A DNA stretch of 64,000 bases from DSSB01 sp046346845 (GCA_046346845.1 JAXMHH010000002.1:310001-374000), one strand, 5' to 3'. Positions 27,013-37,850 are shown, counted from the stretch's first letter. Made by a program: numbers and translations. The notes: generated by a model not told the origin, from the sequence alone.

Positions 27013-27783
27013 ATGACCCTGCTCCAAGTGCAAAATTGCAGCATTTCCTTCGGAGGCCTCAAGGCCCTCTCCGGCCTGAACTTCTCCCTCGCCGCCCAGG
27101 AGCTGATGGGCATCATCGGACCCAACGGCGCCGGCAAGACCACCTTCTTCAACCTGGTGACGGGCGTCTACGACCCCACCGAGGGCGAGCTGCGCTTCGA
27201 GGGCACCCTGCTCAATCCCCTCAAGCCCCAGGAGATCAACCGGCTCGGCGTGGCCCGCACCTTCCAGAACATCCGGCTGTTCCCCGAGTTGAGCGTCCTG
27301 GACAACGTCAAGGTCGCCTTTCACCATCGCCTCGAATACTCCCTATGGAACGCCGTGCTCGATGACCGTCGCTTCCGCGAAGAAGAGGCCCAAGTCGCGG
27401 CGGAGGCGGAGGGCCTCTTGACGGCCTTCCACCTCTGGGAGCTCCGCGCCGAACGGGCGAAAAACCTCTCCTACGGAGACCAGCGCCGCCTCGAGATGGT
27501 GCGCGCCCTGGCTACGCACCCCAAGCTGCTGCTGCTCGACGAGCCCGCCGCGGGGATGAACGCCTCGGAGAAGCGCGATTTGGTCGAGCTGATCCGCCGC
27601 CTGCACCGCGAACTCAAGCTGGCGATTTTGTTGATCGAGCACGACATGTCGGTGGTGATGAACCTATGCCCGCGGATTTTGGTTTTGGATTACGGGATCC
27701 CCATCGCCGAGGGCTCCCCCGAGCAGATCCGCAACGACCCCAAGGTCATCGAGGCCTACCTGGGCGAAAAAAGGAAGCACTGA
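27013..27783 (+). CDS. livG: Branched-chain amino acid ABC transporter ATPase LivG
   Basis: This is one of two ATPases of the importer, 256 residues. The Walker A motif is GPNGAGKTTFF, followed by the Q-loop VARTFQNIRLFPELSVLDNV in parts. The ABC signature is LSYGDQRRLEMVRAL and Walker B is LLLLDEPAAGMN. The insertion between Q-loop and signature is the length normally seen in LivG. livF starts three bases later. Confidence 0.96.
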   Translation: MTLLQVQNCSISFGGLKALSGLNFSLAAQELMGIIGPNGAGKTTFFNLVTGVYDPTEGELRFEGTLLNPLKPQEINRLGVARTFQNIRLFPELSVLDNVKVAFHHRLEYSLWNAVLDDRRFREEEAQVAAEAEGLLTAFHLWELRAERAKNLSYGDQRRLEMVRALATHPKLLLLDEPAAGMNASEKRDLVELIRRLHRELKLAILLIEHDMSVVMNLCPRILVLDYGIPIAEGSPEQIRNDPKVIEAYLGEKRKH

Positions 27784-27785
27784 GC

Positions 27786-28524
<739 letters not shown>

Positions 28525-28532
<8 letters not shown>

Positions 28533-29415
28533 TCTGAAAACCCACTAGTTGGCTTTTGGAAACGGTGCCGCGCAGGCCCCGATAATAGACCTCGTAGACC
28601 CCGCGACCCTTACAGGAATCCAAGACCGCGACCCAAGAGCCTTTTTGGGGGATCTTCTCCACCCCGACCGTCGGCGCGGTGCCGCAGGAGGCCGAACCCT
28701 CCAACTGCCGCAGCTCGACGCCATCCGCGGCGGTGCGCGCCGTGAGCGGGAAGCGCGGCAGCAGGCGCAGGGGACTCCTGCGGTTCAGCAGGACCTCCAT
28801 CGCAATTTCGCGACAGGATCCCGCCTGCTCGGAGTTTCCGTCGCAATATCGGAAATTTCCGGAACCCGGCTTGGCCTCCAAGGTGCCGCCGGCGTGGACC
28901 AGCGGTTCCTGGGTGGCCAAATCGAAGATCCAAAACCCGGTATCGCCCACGCCGGAGTTCCCTTCCCGGATCAAGAGGAGGTTTTTTCCGCCGGCGGCGA
29001 GCCCTTCCATCTTTAAGTTGTCACAGCGACCCAGGAGCGGCTCGATCTTCTTCCCGAACAGGTCGCTCCGGTAGATCGCCATCCCGTCATTTTCCCAACC
29101 GCAGCCCGTAAGCACGGTGTAGTAAAGGTAGTTGCCCGAGGGATCGACATACCAGGCGGGTTGGCCCGCGTCCTGCTGGTAGCCGTCGAGGCGCGCCACG
29201 CCCACCTCCGTGAGCAGCCGGTCGATGGGGTACTCCTTGCCATTCACGACGGTATACAATTGCCGGGCCGGGGGCTTTGCCCCGGGGAGCTCCTTGAGGC
29301 GGAGCTGAAGGCCGGAGCGCGAAGTCGGCAGTTCCTCGGCGAGCACCGTGCAGCGTCCCGGGAGCAGCGCCAGTCCGAGGCCCAGAAAAAGCCATCTCGT
29401 CAGGTAATTAAGCAT
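28525..29415 (-). CDS. Secreted protein of unknown function
   Basis: I do not recognise the family. The 296-residue product has an N-terminal hydrophobic signal (residues about 8-27), so it is probably periplasmic or outside. The body looks beta-rich, with motifs such as PAWYVDPSGNYLYYTVL and GDTGFWIFDLATQEPL. Six or more cysteines may form disulfides (for example in GCGWEND, YCDGN, GSCREI and GSASCG). The last 60 residues (KGSWVAVLDSCKGRGVYEVYYRG in parts) resemble an SH3-like strand pattern. Its ATG overlaps the mglA stop by eight bases, so it is translationally coupled to mglA. Confidence 0.6.
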
Positions 29416-29992
29416 TTTCGGCGTAGTCGCGGATCACGTCCTTGGCGATGCGGCTGAAGCCCTCGAAGACCCCTTGGCCTTTCAAGGCCACCGTCTCGAG
29501 GTCGGGCTTCTTCATGGGGTTGAGCAGCTTGCGCATGGCCTCGAGGTTGGCGGCGTGAGGCAGGTCGCGCTTGTTGTATTGAACGAGGAGCGGGACCTTT
29601 TCGAGATTGAGGGACTGCTCGGTGAGGTTGGTCTGGAGACTCTCCATCGAGCGGAGGTTGGCCTCCATCTGATCGACCGAACTGTCGGCGACGAAGACGA
29701 TGCCGTCCACGCCCTTGAGGATCAGCTTGCGGCTGTCCTCGTAAAGCACCTGGCCCGGCACCGTGTACAAATGGAAACGCGTCTTGAAGCCGTCAATCTC
29801 GCTCAAGAACAGGGGCATGAAGTCGAAGAACAGGGTGCGCTCGTTGGATTCCTGCTGGATCATCTTCGATTTGGATTCCCCTTTGGTCTTCTCGTAGAGG
29901 TATTCCAGGCAGGTGGTCTTTCCGCTTTGGGCGGGGCCGTAATAGACGACTTTGAAGTTGATCTCTTTTTGCTGGTAATTGATGAAGGACAT
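29408..29992 (-). CDS. mglA: MglA-type Ras-like GTPase
   Basis: MglA is a small GTPase that sets polarity and drives gliding or pilus motility in Myxococcus and relatives. The 194-residue length equals the known protein almost exactly. It begins MSFINYQQKEINFKVVYYGP. It shows the P-loop GPAQSGKTT, RTLFFDFMPL, FHLYTVPGQVLYEDSRKLIL (in parts), GVDGIVFVADSS and the base-specificity motif QYNKRDLP. The longer open frame is not used; the ATG at 29992 is the family start. No mglB (GAP) gene is adjacent. It lies between recR and a secreted unknown on the minus strand. Confidence 0.95.
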   Translation of the reverse strand: MSFINYQQKEINFKVVYYGPAQSGKTTCLEYLYEKTKGESKSKMIQQESNERTLFFDFMPLFLSEIDGFKTRFHLYTVPGQVLYEDSRKLILKGVDGIVFVADSSVDQMEANLRSMESLQTNLTEQSLNLEKVPLLVQYNKRDLPHAANLEAMRKLLNPMKKPDLETVALKGQGVFEGFSRIAKDVIRDYAENA

Positions 29993-30069
29993 AGTGTGGG
30001 CGAATTCTAGGGAGCGGCTCCGAAAGATGTCAAGGCGGGAAACGGCTCGGTTCGACAGCGGGAGATTTT

Positions 30070-30687
30070 TCAGCCCGTGCCGCGCGGGGCCTCCGAGCTC
30101 AGGACCTGACGCCCCTCCAAGGCGCGTTTCAAAGTGAGCGGATCCAAATACTCGATGCCCCCGCCCACGGGCACCCCCGAGGCGATCCGGGTGACGCGGA
30201 CCCCGAGCGGAGTCAGGATTTTGACCAAATACAGCGCCGTGGCCTCGCCCTCCACATTGGGATTGGTGGCAAGGATCACCTCTTGGATGCCTTCGGGACC
30301 CAGGCGCGCCAAGAGCTCGGGGATCTTGAGGTCGTTGGGCCCCACCCCCTCCAGCGGGGAGATCGCCCCGTGTAAAATATGGTACAGACCGCGATAGGAC
30401 TGGCTGCGCTCGATGGCCAGCAGGTCCTGGGGCGTCTCCACCACCAACAGGGTGCGGGCGTCCCTCCGCGGGTCGACGCAAAGTTGGCAGGGGTTTTGCT
30501 CGGTGAGGTTTTGGCAGCGCTTGCAAAATCCCACCTTGTCGTGGAGGTCGGCCAGGGCGGCGGCCAGCTCCTTGGCGTAGTTCGGCTTCTGCCGCAGGAT
30601 GAAAAAGGTCAGACGGGTGGCCGTTTTCTCCCCGATCCCCGGCAATTGGCTGAGGTAATGAACCAACCTGTCGATGGGGGAGGCCAA
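30070..30687 (-). CDS. recR: Recombination mediator protein RecR
   Basis: RecR works with RecF/RecO to load RecA on gapped DNA. The 205-residue protein has the N-terminal helix-hairpin-helix (LVHYLSQLPGIGEKTATRL in parts) and the C4 zinc finger CKRCQNLTEQNPCQLC. The Toprim domain has LLVVETPQDLLAIE and GYRG-like elements, and the C-terminal GVPVGGGIEYLDPLTL is diagnostic. It begins with TTG at 30687, immediately after the ybaB stop codon, implying coupled translation. Confidence 0.95.
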   Translation of the reverse strand: MASPIDRLVHYLSQLPGIGEKTATRLTFFILRQKPNYAKELAAALADLHDKVGFCKRCQNLTEQNPCQLCVDPRRDARTLLVVETPQDLLAIERSQSYRGLYHILHGAISPLEGVGPNDLKIPELLARLGPEGIQEVILATNPNVEGEATALYLVKILTPLGVRVTRIASGVPVGGGIEYLDPLTLKRALEGRQVLSSEAPRGTG

Positions 30688-30982
30688 TTAAAACATCCCC
30701 GGCATGCCCAGACCGCCCATCAGCGAGGACATCTCCTTCTGCATGTCCTCGGCGGCACGGCGGTGGGCTTCGTTGACGGCGGCGACGATCAAGTCTTGCA
30801 ACATGGGGATGTCGGACTTGTCGACCACGTCCGGCTCGATCTTCAGGCTCAGCAACTCCTGCTTCCCGTTGATCCGGGCGGTCACCATGCCGCCTCCGCT
30901 GCTGGCCTCGAATTCCCGCTGCGCGAGGGCCTCCTGCTTTTGGGCCATCTCGCGTTGCATCTTTTGGGCCTGCTTCATCAGC

Positions 30983-30996
<14 letters not shown>
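30688..30996 (-). CDS. ybaB: YbaB/EbfC family nucleoid-associated protein
   Basis: This is a 102-residue DNA-binding protein of the YbaB/EbfC family, a dimeric nucleoid-associated 'tweezer' protein. The sequence starts MDMNKLMKQAQKMQREMAQK. It has the central ASSGGGMVTARINGKQELLSL region in parts and PDVVDKSDIPMLQDLIVAAV, the usual family order. It lies in the standard dnaX-ybaB-recR order. Its start overlaps the dnaX end by 14 bases, with GAGGTG upstream. Confidence 0.95.
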
Positions 30997-32572
<1,576 letters not shown>

Positions 32573-32582
32573 AAAAAAAGGT

Positions 32583-32678
32583 GGCCAGGTGAGCTCGCTG
32601 CACAACCGAAAACCACTACCGTTGCTTCCTTCCGGACCTGGCGGGGTTTGCGGCCCCAGCTTGCGCGAGGACCCGGCC
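32583..32678 (-). ncRNA. ffs: Bacterial small signal recognition particle RNA (4.5S)
   Basis: On the minus strand the apical loop signature CCAGGTCCGGAAGGAAGCA (about 32647-32629) is the universally conserved Ffh-binding part of SRP RNA. The ends GGCCGGGT and ACCTGGCC pair through a G-T wobble, giving a transcript of about 96-100 bases, the short form without an Alu domain. A run of seven T follows on the transcribed strand, directly before the dnaX ATG. The order ffs(scr)-dnaX-ybaB-recR is known from other bacteria. The exact ends are approximate. Confidence 0.93.
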
Positions 32679-32685
32679 AAGACTT

Positions 32686-32715
32686 GGAATAGGACAGGAG
32701 ACGGTGGCGAGGCAA
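32686..32715 (-). promoter_or_regulatory. Possible ffs promoter
   Basis: On the minus strand TTGCCT (32715-32710) and TATTCC (32691-32686) are 18 bases apart. TATTCC ends about seven bases before the predicted 5' end of the SRP RNA. The -10 match is weak. Confidence 0.3.
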
Positions 32716-32741
32716 GGAACAAATCCCGCTCTGGACGGACG

Positions 32742-32773
32742 AAAAAAAAGAGGCCCCAAAAGGGCCTCTTTTT
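32742..32773. terminator. Hairpin terminator, symmetrical
   Basis: The stem GAGGCCC/GGGCCTC (32750-32756 and 32762-32768) with loop CAAAA is flanked by eight A on the left and five T on the right. It can therefore act on either strand. Its main role is probably to end the minus-strand repeat-tail gene before the ffs promoter. Confidence 0.8.
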
Positions 32774-32793
32774 AAATAATATCCGAATTTCGC

Positions 32794-33555
32794 TTAGCCG
32801 CGCGGGCGGTCGCCCGGGACATCGCTGCGGACATCCGGCTGGACATCACTGCGGGCGTCAAAGCTGGCGTCCGTGCGCGGGACATCGCTGCGTACGTCCA
32901 TGGGCACATCTCCCCGAGCGTCGCTCGTGGCATCGGTGCGCACATCACCGCGGGCATCCACCCGAGCGTCGCCGTTGGCATCGCTGTGAGCGTCGCTGCG
33001 GGCATCGGAATGACCGTCCCGAGAGGCATCGCCGTGCTCGACGTAGCAGGCGCAGCCGCCGCCCAGGGCCGAGAGGGCACCCGCGGCCGCTCCAAAGGCG
33101 GCCAGGGGAAGGGCGGAAACCAAGGCGACGCCGACGCCCAAGACGCGTTGGGCGGTGCTGGCCCCGGCCCACCAACCAAAGCTGTAGAGTTCCTGCACGT
33201 CCGACCAAAAACCTCCCTGGTCGGCGCTTTGGGTCGGATGGGATTGGGGCGCCGGGGCCGGGCCGACATTCGAGGGAACGGGGGCGGGAGGAGCGGATTG
33301 GTTCACACCTCCGCCTGGTTGACTGGAGCTCTGCGACGAGGGGTTGCGGAACAGGTTCACCCCCGGCAGGCGGCGGAGCTCTTCGATGCAGACCTGGCGC
33401 GGGGCCACGTAGGAGAGGCCGCGGGCCTCGTCATGAAACACACCGGGCCCCGCGTCGACACAGGTCGGGGGGCGAGGTTCACAGGAGTCGATCCGGGTCA
33501 GGGTTTCGGTGCGTTGAGGTTGAGAGGGGGTATAGTTGAGGCTCGGGGGCGTCAT
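32794..33555 (-). CDS. Membrane protein with an Asp-tetrapeptide repeat tail
   Basis: I do not recognise this protein. The 253 residues start MTPPSLNYTPSQPQRTET. A proline/serine-rich region (about 75-115) is followed by a glycine/alanine-rich membrane segment at about residues 137-168 (LGVGVALVSALPLAAFGAAAG in parts). From residue 176 to the end it consists of 19 units of Asp-(Ala/Val)-x-x, one of them five residues long (DVPRT). The tail is rich in D, S, R and A. AAGGAG lies nine bases before the ATG. Possible roles are ion binding, spacer or phase-separating tail; none is established. It is divergent from glpK. Confidence 0.7.
   Translation of the reverse strand: MTPPSLNYTPSQPQRTETLTRIDSCEPRPPTCVDAGPGVFHDEARGLSYVAPRQVCIEELRRLPGVNLFRNPSSQSSSQPGGGVNQSAPPAPVPSNVGPAPAPQSHPTQSADQGGFWSDVQELYSFGWWAGASTAQRVLGVGVALVSALPLAAFGAAAGALSALGGGCACYVEHGDASRDGHSDARSDAHSDANGDARVDARGDVRTDATSDARGDVPMDVRSDVPRTDASFDARSDVQPDVRSDVPGDRPRG
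32797..33030 (-). repeat. 12-base tandem repeat array inside a coding region
   Basis: There are about 19 consecutive 12-base units of the type GGCATCGCTGCG/GACATCGCTGCG on the plus strand. They encode Asp-Ala/Val-x-x tetrapeptides on the minus strand. One unit carries three extra bases (extra Arg/Thr codon). Period 12 keeps the frame, so copy number can change without frameshift. Confidence 0.85.
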
Positions 33556-33706
33556 AAGGGTGCTCCTTAGGTGCCCACCTGGGAGTGCAACGCCCTTATT
33601 TTCGGCCCGCTTCGCCCAAGGTTGCGCCAGCCGGGCGGGCGAGTTTTTACGCTTGGCGGAAAAATCCTTCTATATTAGAGGCTTCCCTCCATTAAAGGAG
33701 GCCCTC

Positions 33707-35188
33707 ATGTCCGATCTCGTCCTGGCCATCGACCAAGGCACCACCGGCACCACCGTCCTGATCCTCGACCACAACCTCAACTTGCTCGCGAAGAAGAACA
33801 ACGAGTTCCCGCAGTACTATCCCGAACACGGCTGGGTCGAGCACGACTTGGACGAGATCTGGGACTGCACGGTGCGCACCATCAGCGAGGCCATCCAGGC
33901 CGCCGCGATCGATCCGCAGCGCATTGCCGCCATCGGCATCACCAACCAACGCGAGACCACGGGCATCTGGGACCGCGGCACCGGCAAGCCCATCCACAAG
34001 GCCATCGTTTGGCAGGACCGCCGCACCGCGGATTTCTGCAACTCGCTGAAGAAGAAGGCCGGCATGGAGGCCAAGATCCGCAAGAAGACCGGCCTGGTGA
34101 TCGACGCCTACTTCAGCGGAACCAAGATCAAGTGGCTGCTCGATCACGTCCCGGGCGCGCGACAACGCGCCAAGGCCGGCGAATTGGCCTTCGGCACCAT
34201 CGACACCTTCCTGGTGAATCGCCTGAGCGGCGGCCTCGCCCACGTGACCGACGTCTCCAACGCCTCGCGCACCCTCTTGATGAACCTCAAGACCCTCGAG
34301 TGGGACCCCGAATTGCTCAAGATCTTTTCGGTGCCCCTGAACATCCTCCCGAAGATCGCCTCCAGCTCGGAGGTCTACGCCCAGACCCAGGGCGTGCCCG
34401 GCCTGCCCGACGGCATCCCCATCTCCGGGATGGCCGGAGACCAGCAGGCCGCCCTGTTCGGCCAGGCCTGTTTCGAGGCGGGAGCGGCCAAGTGCACCTT
34501 CGGCACCGGCTCCTTCATCCTGATGAACACCGGAAGCAAGATCGTCGCCAGCAAGAACAAGATGCTGACCACCGTGGCCTGGAAGATCGGCAAGAAGGTC
34601 CACTACGCCCTGGAGGGCTCCGCCTTCATCGCCGGCGCCGCCGTGCAGTGGCTCCGCGACGGCCTCAAGATCCTGGGCTCCGCCGCCGAGATCGAGGCCC
34701 TGGCCGCCAGCGTGCCGGACAGCGGGGGCGTGACCTTCGTCCCCGCCTTGGTCGGACTCGGCGCCCCCCACTGGCGGCAGGAGGCCCGCGGCGTCATCGA
34801 CGGCATCACCCGCGCCACCACCCGCGCCCACCTGGCGCGAGCCACCCTCGAAGGAATCGCCTTCCTGCAGTACGACATCCTGGAGGCGATGGCCAAGGAC
34901 CTGGGCAAGAAGCTCAAGGTGCTGAAGGTCGACGGCGGGGCCTCGGTGAACAACCTGCTGATGCAGTTCCTCTGCGACATCCTCCGCGTCGACATCGTCC
35001 GGCCCAAGATGGTCGAGACCACCGGCCTGGGCGCCGCCTTCCTGGCAGGCTTGGCCGTCGGCGTTTGGAAGAACGAGACCGATATCCTCAAGAGCTGGGT
35101 GGAAGACCGCTCCTTCGAACCTGCCCTCTCCCCCGCCGCGGCCAAGAAGCAGGTCGAGCGGTGGCAGAAGACGGTAAAAAAGGCCTAG
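33707..35188 (+). CDS. glpK: Glycerol kinase
   Basis: This enzyme phosphorylates glycerol to sn-glycerol 3-phosphate using ATP. The 493-residue product begins MSDLVLAIDQGTTGTTVLIL. It has GITNQRETTGIWDRGTGKP (in parts), the catalytic WQDRRTADFC, AFGTIDTFLVNRLSGG, GMAGDQQAALFGQ and KCTFGTGSFILMNTG. The C-terminal KVDGGASVNNLLMQFL and TTGLGAAFLAGL follow, all matching FGGY-family glycerol kinases. AAAGGAGG lies seven bases before the ATG at 33707. No glpF or glpD gene is adjacent. It converges on the BrnTA pair with a ten-base gap. Confidence 0.95.
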   Translation: MSDLVLAIDQGTTGTTVLILDHNLNLLAKKNNEFPQYYPEHGWVEHDLDEIWDCTVRTISEAIQAAAIDPQRIAAIGITNQRETTGIWDRGTGKPIHKAIVWQDRRTADFCNSLKKKAGMEAKIRKKTGLVIDAYFSGTKIKWLLDHVPGARQRAKAGELAFGTIDTFLVNRLSGGLAHVTDVSNASRTLLMNLKTLEWDPELLKIFSVPLNILPKIASSSEVYAQTQGVPGLPDGIPISGMAGDQQAALFGQACFEAGAAKCTFGTGSFILMNTGSKIVASKNKMLTTVAWKIGKKVHYALEGSAFIAGAAVQWLRDGLKILGSAAEIEALAASVPDSGGVTFVPALVGLGAPHWRQEARGVIDGITRATTRAHLARATLEGIAFLQYDILEAMAKDLGKKLKVLKVDGGASVNNLLMQFLCDILRVDIVRPKMVETTGLGAAFLAGLAVGVWKNETDILKSWVEDRSFEPALSPAAAKKQVERWQKTVKKA

Positions 35189-35198
35189 TAGCGTAGGC

Positions 35199-35429
35199 TT
35201 ATTTTCTGGAAGGAATTAAGTCGAGACGCTCGGCTATCCAGTACTTGATCAAGGCTTGGCGAGTCAGTCCCAGCTCCTGAGCCTTCAAGTCGATTCGCTT
35301 CAGCACCACCGGGGTAAAGTCGATATTGACTCGCTTCGTCTTGGTGTCCAAGAGATCGGCGATATCGTGTGATTCAAAATATTCATCGAATTCCGTAGCG
35401 TTTTTGGGTTTTTTAGAGGCTTTTTTCAT
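35199..35429 (-). CDS. brnA: BrnA-type antitoxin
   Basis: This is a 76-residue basic protein starting MKKASKKPKNATEFDEYFE. It contains TKRVNIDFTPVVLKRIDLKA in parts and ends GLTRQALIKYWIAERLD, a ribbon-helix-helix of the BrnA/CopG type. BrnA normally neutralises BrnT and represses the operon. The start lies inside the end of brnT (17-base overlap), so translation is coupled. A longer frame to 35486 is less likely. Confidence 0.85.
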   Translation of the reverse strand: MKKASKKPKNATEFDEYFESHDIADLLDTKTKRVNIDFTPVVLKRIDLKAQELGLTRQALIKYWIAERLDLIPSRK

Positions 35430-35676
35430 AAAGTTTTGCCTCCTTCTCTCGAGCACGCCGGCAACTGATAATGCGGACTCGGTCATTCCTCATGGTATAA
35501 ATGCAGGTATAAAGCTTGCCTTCGATAGGGCCTATGATCGCAAAACGATTTTCAAACTCCGTTCTCGCCGAAAAGTGGACGTAAGGCCCCTTCCATAAAT
35601 CCTGGGCTTGATGAAAATCAATGCCGTGTTTCTGAAGATTGTTCCGACTTTTTAGGTCGTCGAACTCAAAAATCAC
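35413..35676 (-). CDS. brnT: BrnT-type ribonuclease toxin
   Basis: This 87-residue protein belongs to the BrnT (DUF497) family, ribosome-independent RNases of type II toxin-antitoxin pairs. It begins MIFEFDDLKSRNNLQKHGIDF and has ARTEFENRFAIIGPIEGKL in parts. It then has the catalytic-side segment VRIISCRRAREKEAKLYE, which is standard for BrnT. It starts with GTG at 35676. A promoter-like pair lies so close that the message may be leaderless. The region is more AT-rich than its neighbours, as expected for a mobile toxin-antitoxin module. Confidence 0.88.
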   Translation of the reverse strand: MIFEFDDLKSRNNLQKHGIDFHQAQDLWKGPYVHFSARTEFENRFAIIGPIEGKLYTCIYTMRNDRVRIISCRRAREKEAKLYEKSL

Positions 35677-35682
35677 CCCATA

Positions 35683-35710
35683 ATTGTATTAAAAAGGTAT
35701 AATTTTGCAA
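35683..35710 (-). promoter_or_regulatory. Putative brnTA promoter
   Basis: On the minus strand TTGCAA (35710-35705) and TACAAT (35688-35683) are separated by 16 bases. The GTG of brnT begins seven bases after the -10 element. BrnA is expected to bind here. Confidence 0.55.
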
Positions 35711-35711
35711 C

Positions 35712-36371
35712 TTATTTGGCAAGAGCTTGCCGCATTTGGAGAATCGTATCGCGATAGCTTTGGGACTGGAAGATCGCGGACCCGGCGACGAAGACGTCGA
35801 CGCCCGCGCGGGACACCTCGCCGATGTTGTCGACTTTGATGCCGCCGTCGATCTCGATCTGGAAGGAAAGGCCGTGCTCCCGCCGCAGTTCCGCCAGCTC
35901 GGCGACCTTCTTGAAGGCGGCCGGGATGAACTTCTGCCCGCCGAAGCCCGGATTCACCGTCATCACCAGGATAAAATCCACCTCGTCGAGGATGTAGCCC
36001 ATCGAAGCGACCGGCGTGTGCGGGTTGAGTGCGATGCCCGCCTTGGCTCCCAGGCTGCGGATCAGCTGGATGGAGCGGTGCAGGTGTCGGGAGGCCTCGA
36101 CGTGGACGCTGATCCAGTTCGCGCCCGCCTTCACGAAATCAGCCACGTACTGGTCGGGGTGGTCGATCATCAGGTGCGCGTCGATCGGCAGTTGGGTGAT
36201 CTTGCGCACCGCCTCGAGCACCAGGGGACCGACCGTGATATTGGGGACGAAGTGCCCGTCCATCACGTCGAAGTGGATGAGATCGGCGCCGGCCGCCTCG
36301 ACGGCCTTCACCTCCTCGCCGAGTCGCGAGAAGTCCGCAGATAGGATGGAAGGAGCGATGAGCTTGGGCAT
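35712..36371 (-). CDS. rpe: Ribulose-phosphate 3-epimerase
   Basis: This enzyme interconverts ribulose 5-phosphate and xylulose 5-phosphate in the pentose phosphate pathway. The 219-residue TIM barrel starts MPKLIAPSILSADFSRLGEE. It has HFDVMDGHFVPNITVGP, the metal histidine in DAHLMIDHP, MTVNPGFGGQKFIP and IEIDGGIKVDNIGEVSRAG in parts, then FVAGSAIF. All catalytic aspartates and histidines are in place. It lies seven bases after fmt. Confidence 0.96.
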   Translation of the reverse strand: MPKLIAPSILSADFSRLGEEVKAVEAAGADLIHFDVMDGHFVPNITVGPLVLEAVRKITQLPIDAHLMIDHPDQYVADFVKAGANWISVHVEASRHLHRSIQLIRSLGAKAGIALNPHTPVASMGYILDEVDFILVMTVNPGFGGQKFIPAAFKKVAELAELRREHGLSFQIEIDGGIKVDNIGEVSRAGVDVFVAGSAIFQSQSYRDTILQMRQALAK

Positions 36372-36378
36372 GGCGCAC

Positions 36379-37311
36379 CTACGAAAATTTCAGTTCTTGG
36401 GACTGCGGCAAGCCTCGCATAAAATCCGCCGCCGGCAAAACGCTTTTTCCCTCGGGCTTGAGCCGGACCACCTCGAGGGTGCCGGAGCCGCAATCCACCA
36501 GCATCTCCCGCCGGGCGCCCAGCCGGATGCCGCCGGGGACGCCCCGCGCGGACTCGCCGCCGGGCCGCAGCTCGGTAAACAGCACCCGCCTCCCCTCCAG
36601 GAAACCGTAGACCCCCGGCCAGGGGGTCAATCCACGGTAGCGGTTGAAGAGTTCCTCCGCCGGCCGCGTCCAATCCAGATGGCCCTGCTCCTTCTTCAGG
36701 AGCGGCGCGAAGCTGGCCCCCTCCTCCGACTGCGGCACCGGCTGGATCGTCCCTTGTTCCAGGGCGGCCACCGTCTGCACTAAGGCCTGGGCACCCAGCT
36801 CGGCCAAGCGCGCGGCGAGGCTCCCCGCCGTGTCTTCGGGCAGGATCGGCTCGCTCCACTGCAGGAGGATGGGGCCGGTGTCGAGACCGGCGTCCATGAG
36901 GATGGTCGTCACGCCGCTCTCCGTCTCCCCGTTCAACAGGGCATAGGCGACGCAGGCCGCCCCCCGGTATTTCGGCAACAGGGAAAAATGCAAATTGACG
37001 CAGCCGATTTTGGGGATTTGCAAAATTTCCGCGGGCAGGATCTTGCCGTAGGCGACCACGACGAGCAAGTCGGGCCGAAGCGCAGCGAGCTGGGCGGCGA
37101 ATTCCGGGGTCCGGATTTTTTCGGGCTGTAGGACAGGAATGCCCAAGTCCAGGGCGGCCGACTTGACCGCCGGCGGACTCAGCACCTGGCCCCGGCCCTT
37201 GGGACGGTCCGGCTGGGTGACGACGGCCGAGAGCTCGTGGCCGGCGGCCCGCAGGGCGCGCAGCGAGGGCACGGCGAGCTCCGGCGAACCCATGAAGACG
37301 AGCCGCGCCAT
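36379..37311 (-). CDS. fmt: Methionyl-tRNA formyltransferase
   Basis: Fmt formylates initiator Met-tRNA using 10-formyl-tetrahydrofolate. The 310 residues begin MARLVFMGSPELAVPSLRAL. They include TQPDRPKGRGQ, VVVAYGKILPAEIL, the NLHFSLLPKYRGAA signature (here continuing CVAYALLNG instead of the usual P-I) and MDAGLDTGPIL. The C-terminal OB-fold domain has LTPWPGVYGFLEGRR. Its ATG directly follows the def stop codon, the usual def-fmt pairing. Confidence 0.96.
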   Translation of the reverse strand: MARLVFMGSPELAVPSLRALRAAGHELSAVVTQPDRPKGRGQVLSPPAVKSAALDLGIPVLQPEKIRTPEFAAQLAALRPDLLVVVAYGKILPAEILQIPKIGCVNLHFSLLPKYRGAACVAYALLNGETESGVTTILMDAGLDTGPILLQWSEPILPEDTAGSLAARLAELGAQALVQTVAALEQGTIQPVPQSEEGASFAPLLKKEQGHLDWTRPAEELFNRYRGLTPWPGVYGFLEGRRVLFTELRPGGESARGVPGGIRLGARREMLVDCGSGTLEVVRLKPEGKSVLPAADFMRGLPQSQELKFS

Positions 37312-37836
37312 CTACCGCACCACCGTCTGGCCCTTCTTGACCTTGTCTTTGTAGAGGTCCTGCTTCAGGCGGCTCAGCTTGTCGAGGATGAGGATCCCGT
37401 CCATGTGGTCGACCTCGTGCTGCAGGGCGACGGCGAGCAGTTCCGTCCCCTCCAACTCGAAGGGCTTGCCCTCCCGGTCGAGGGCCTTGACCACGACGTG
37501 CTGGGCGCGCTTCACCGGCACGAGGAGGTCGGGACAACTGAGGCAACCCTCCTCCCAGATGACCTGGCCCTCCTTCAGGAGAAATTCCGGATTGATGAGC
37601 ACCTTGGGATCCCGCTTGATCAGCTCCCCCTCGGAGATGCCGACATCCAGCACCATGACGCGCTTCAAGACCCCGATCTGCACCGCGGCCAGCCCCACCC
37701 CCGGCGCCGCGTACATGGTCTCGAACATGTCGTCCAGCTGGGTCTGGAAACCGAAACTGGCGATCTCCTCGGGCTGGACCGGCAGCGACTTCTCCCGCAG
37801 GCGCTTGTCGGGATATTTCAGGATGTCGAGCAGCAT
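37312..37836 (-). CDS. def: Peptide deformylase
   Basis: This metalloenzyme removes the formyl group from nascent proteins. The 174-residue sequence has all three motifs: GVGLAAVQIG, EEGCLSCPD (metal cysteine) and QHEVDHMDG (metal histidines and catalytic glutamate). It lies between priA (14-base gap) and fmt (adjacent) in the common priA-def-fmt order. Confidence 0.96.
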   Translation of the reverse strand: MLLDILKYPDKRLREKSLPVQPEEIASFGFQTQLDDMFETMYAAPGVGLAAVQIGVLKRVMVLDVGISEGELIKRDPKVLINPEFLLKEGQVIWEEGCLSCPDLLVPVKRAQHVVVKALDREGKPFELEGTELLAVALQHEVDHMDGILILDKLSRLKQDLYKDKVKKGQTVVR

Positions 37837-37850
37837 AGGGTTTTAGCCTA

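Noticed and set aside
32797..33030. CRISPR array
   Set aside because: Units are 12 bases, contiguous and without spacers, and they encode a regular tetrapeptide in frame.
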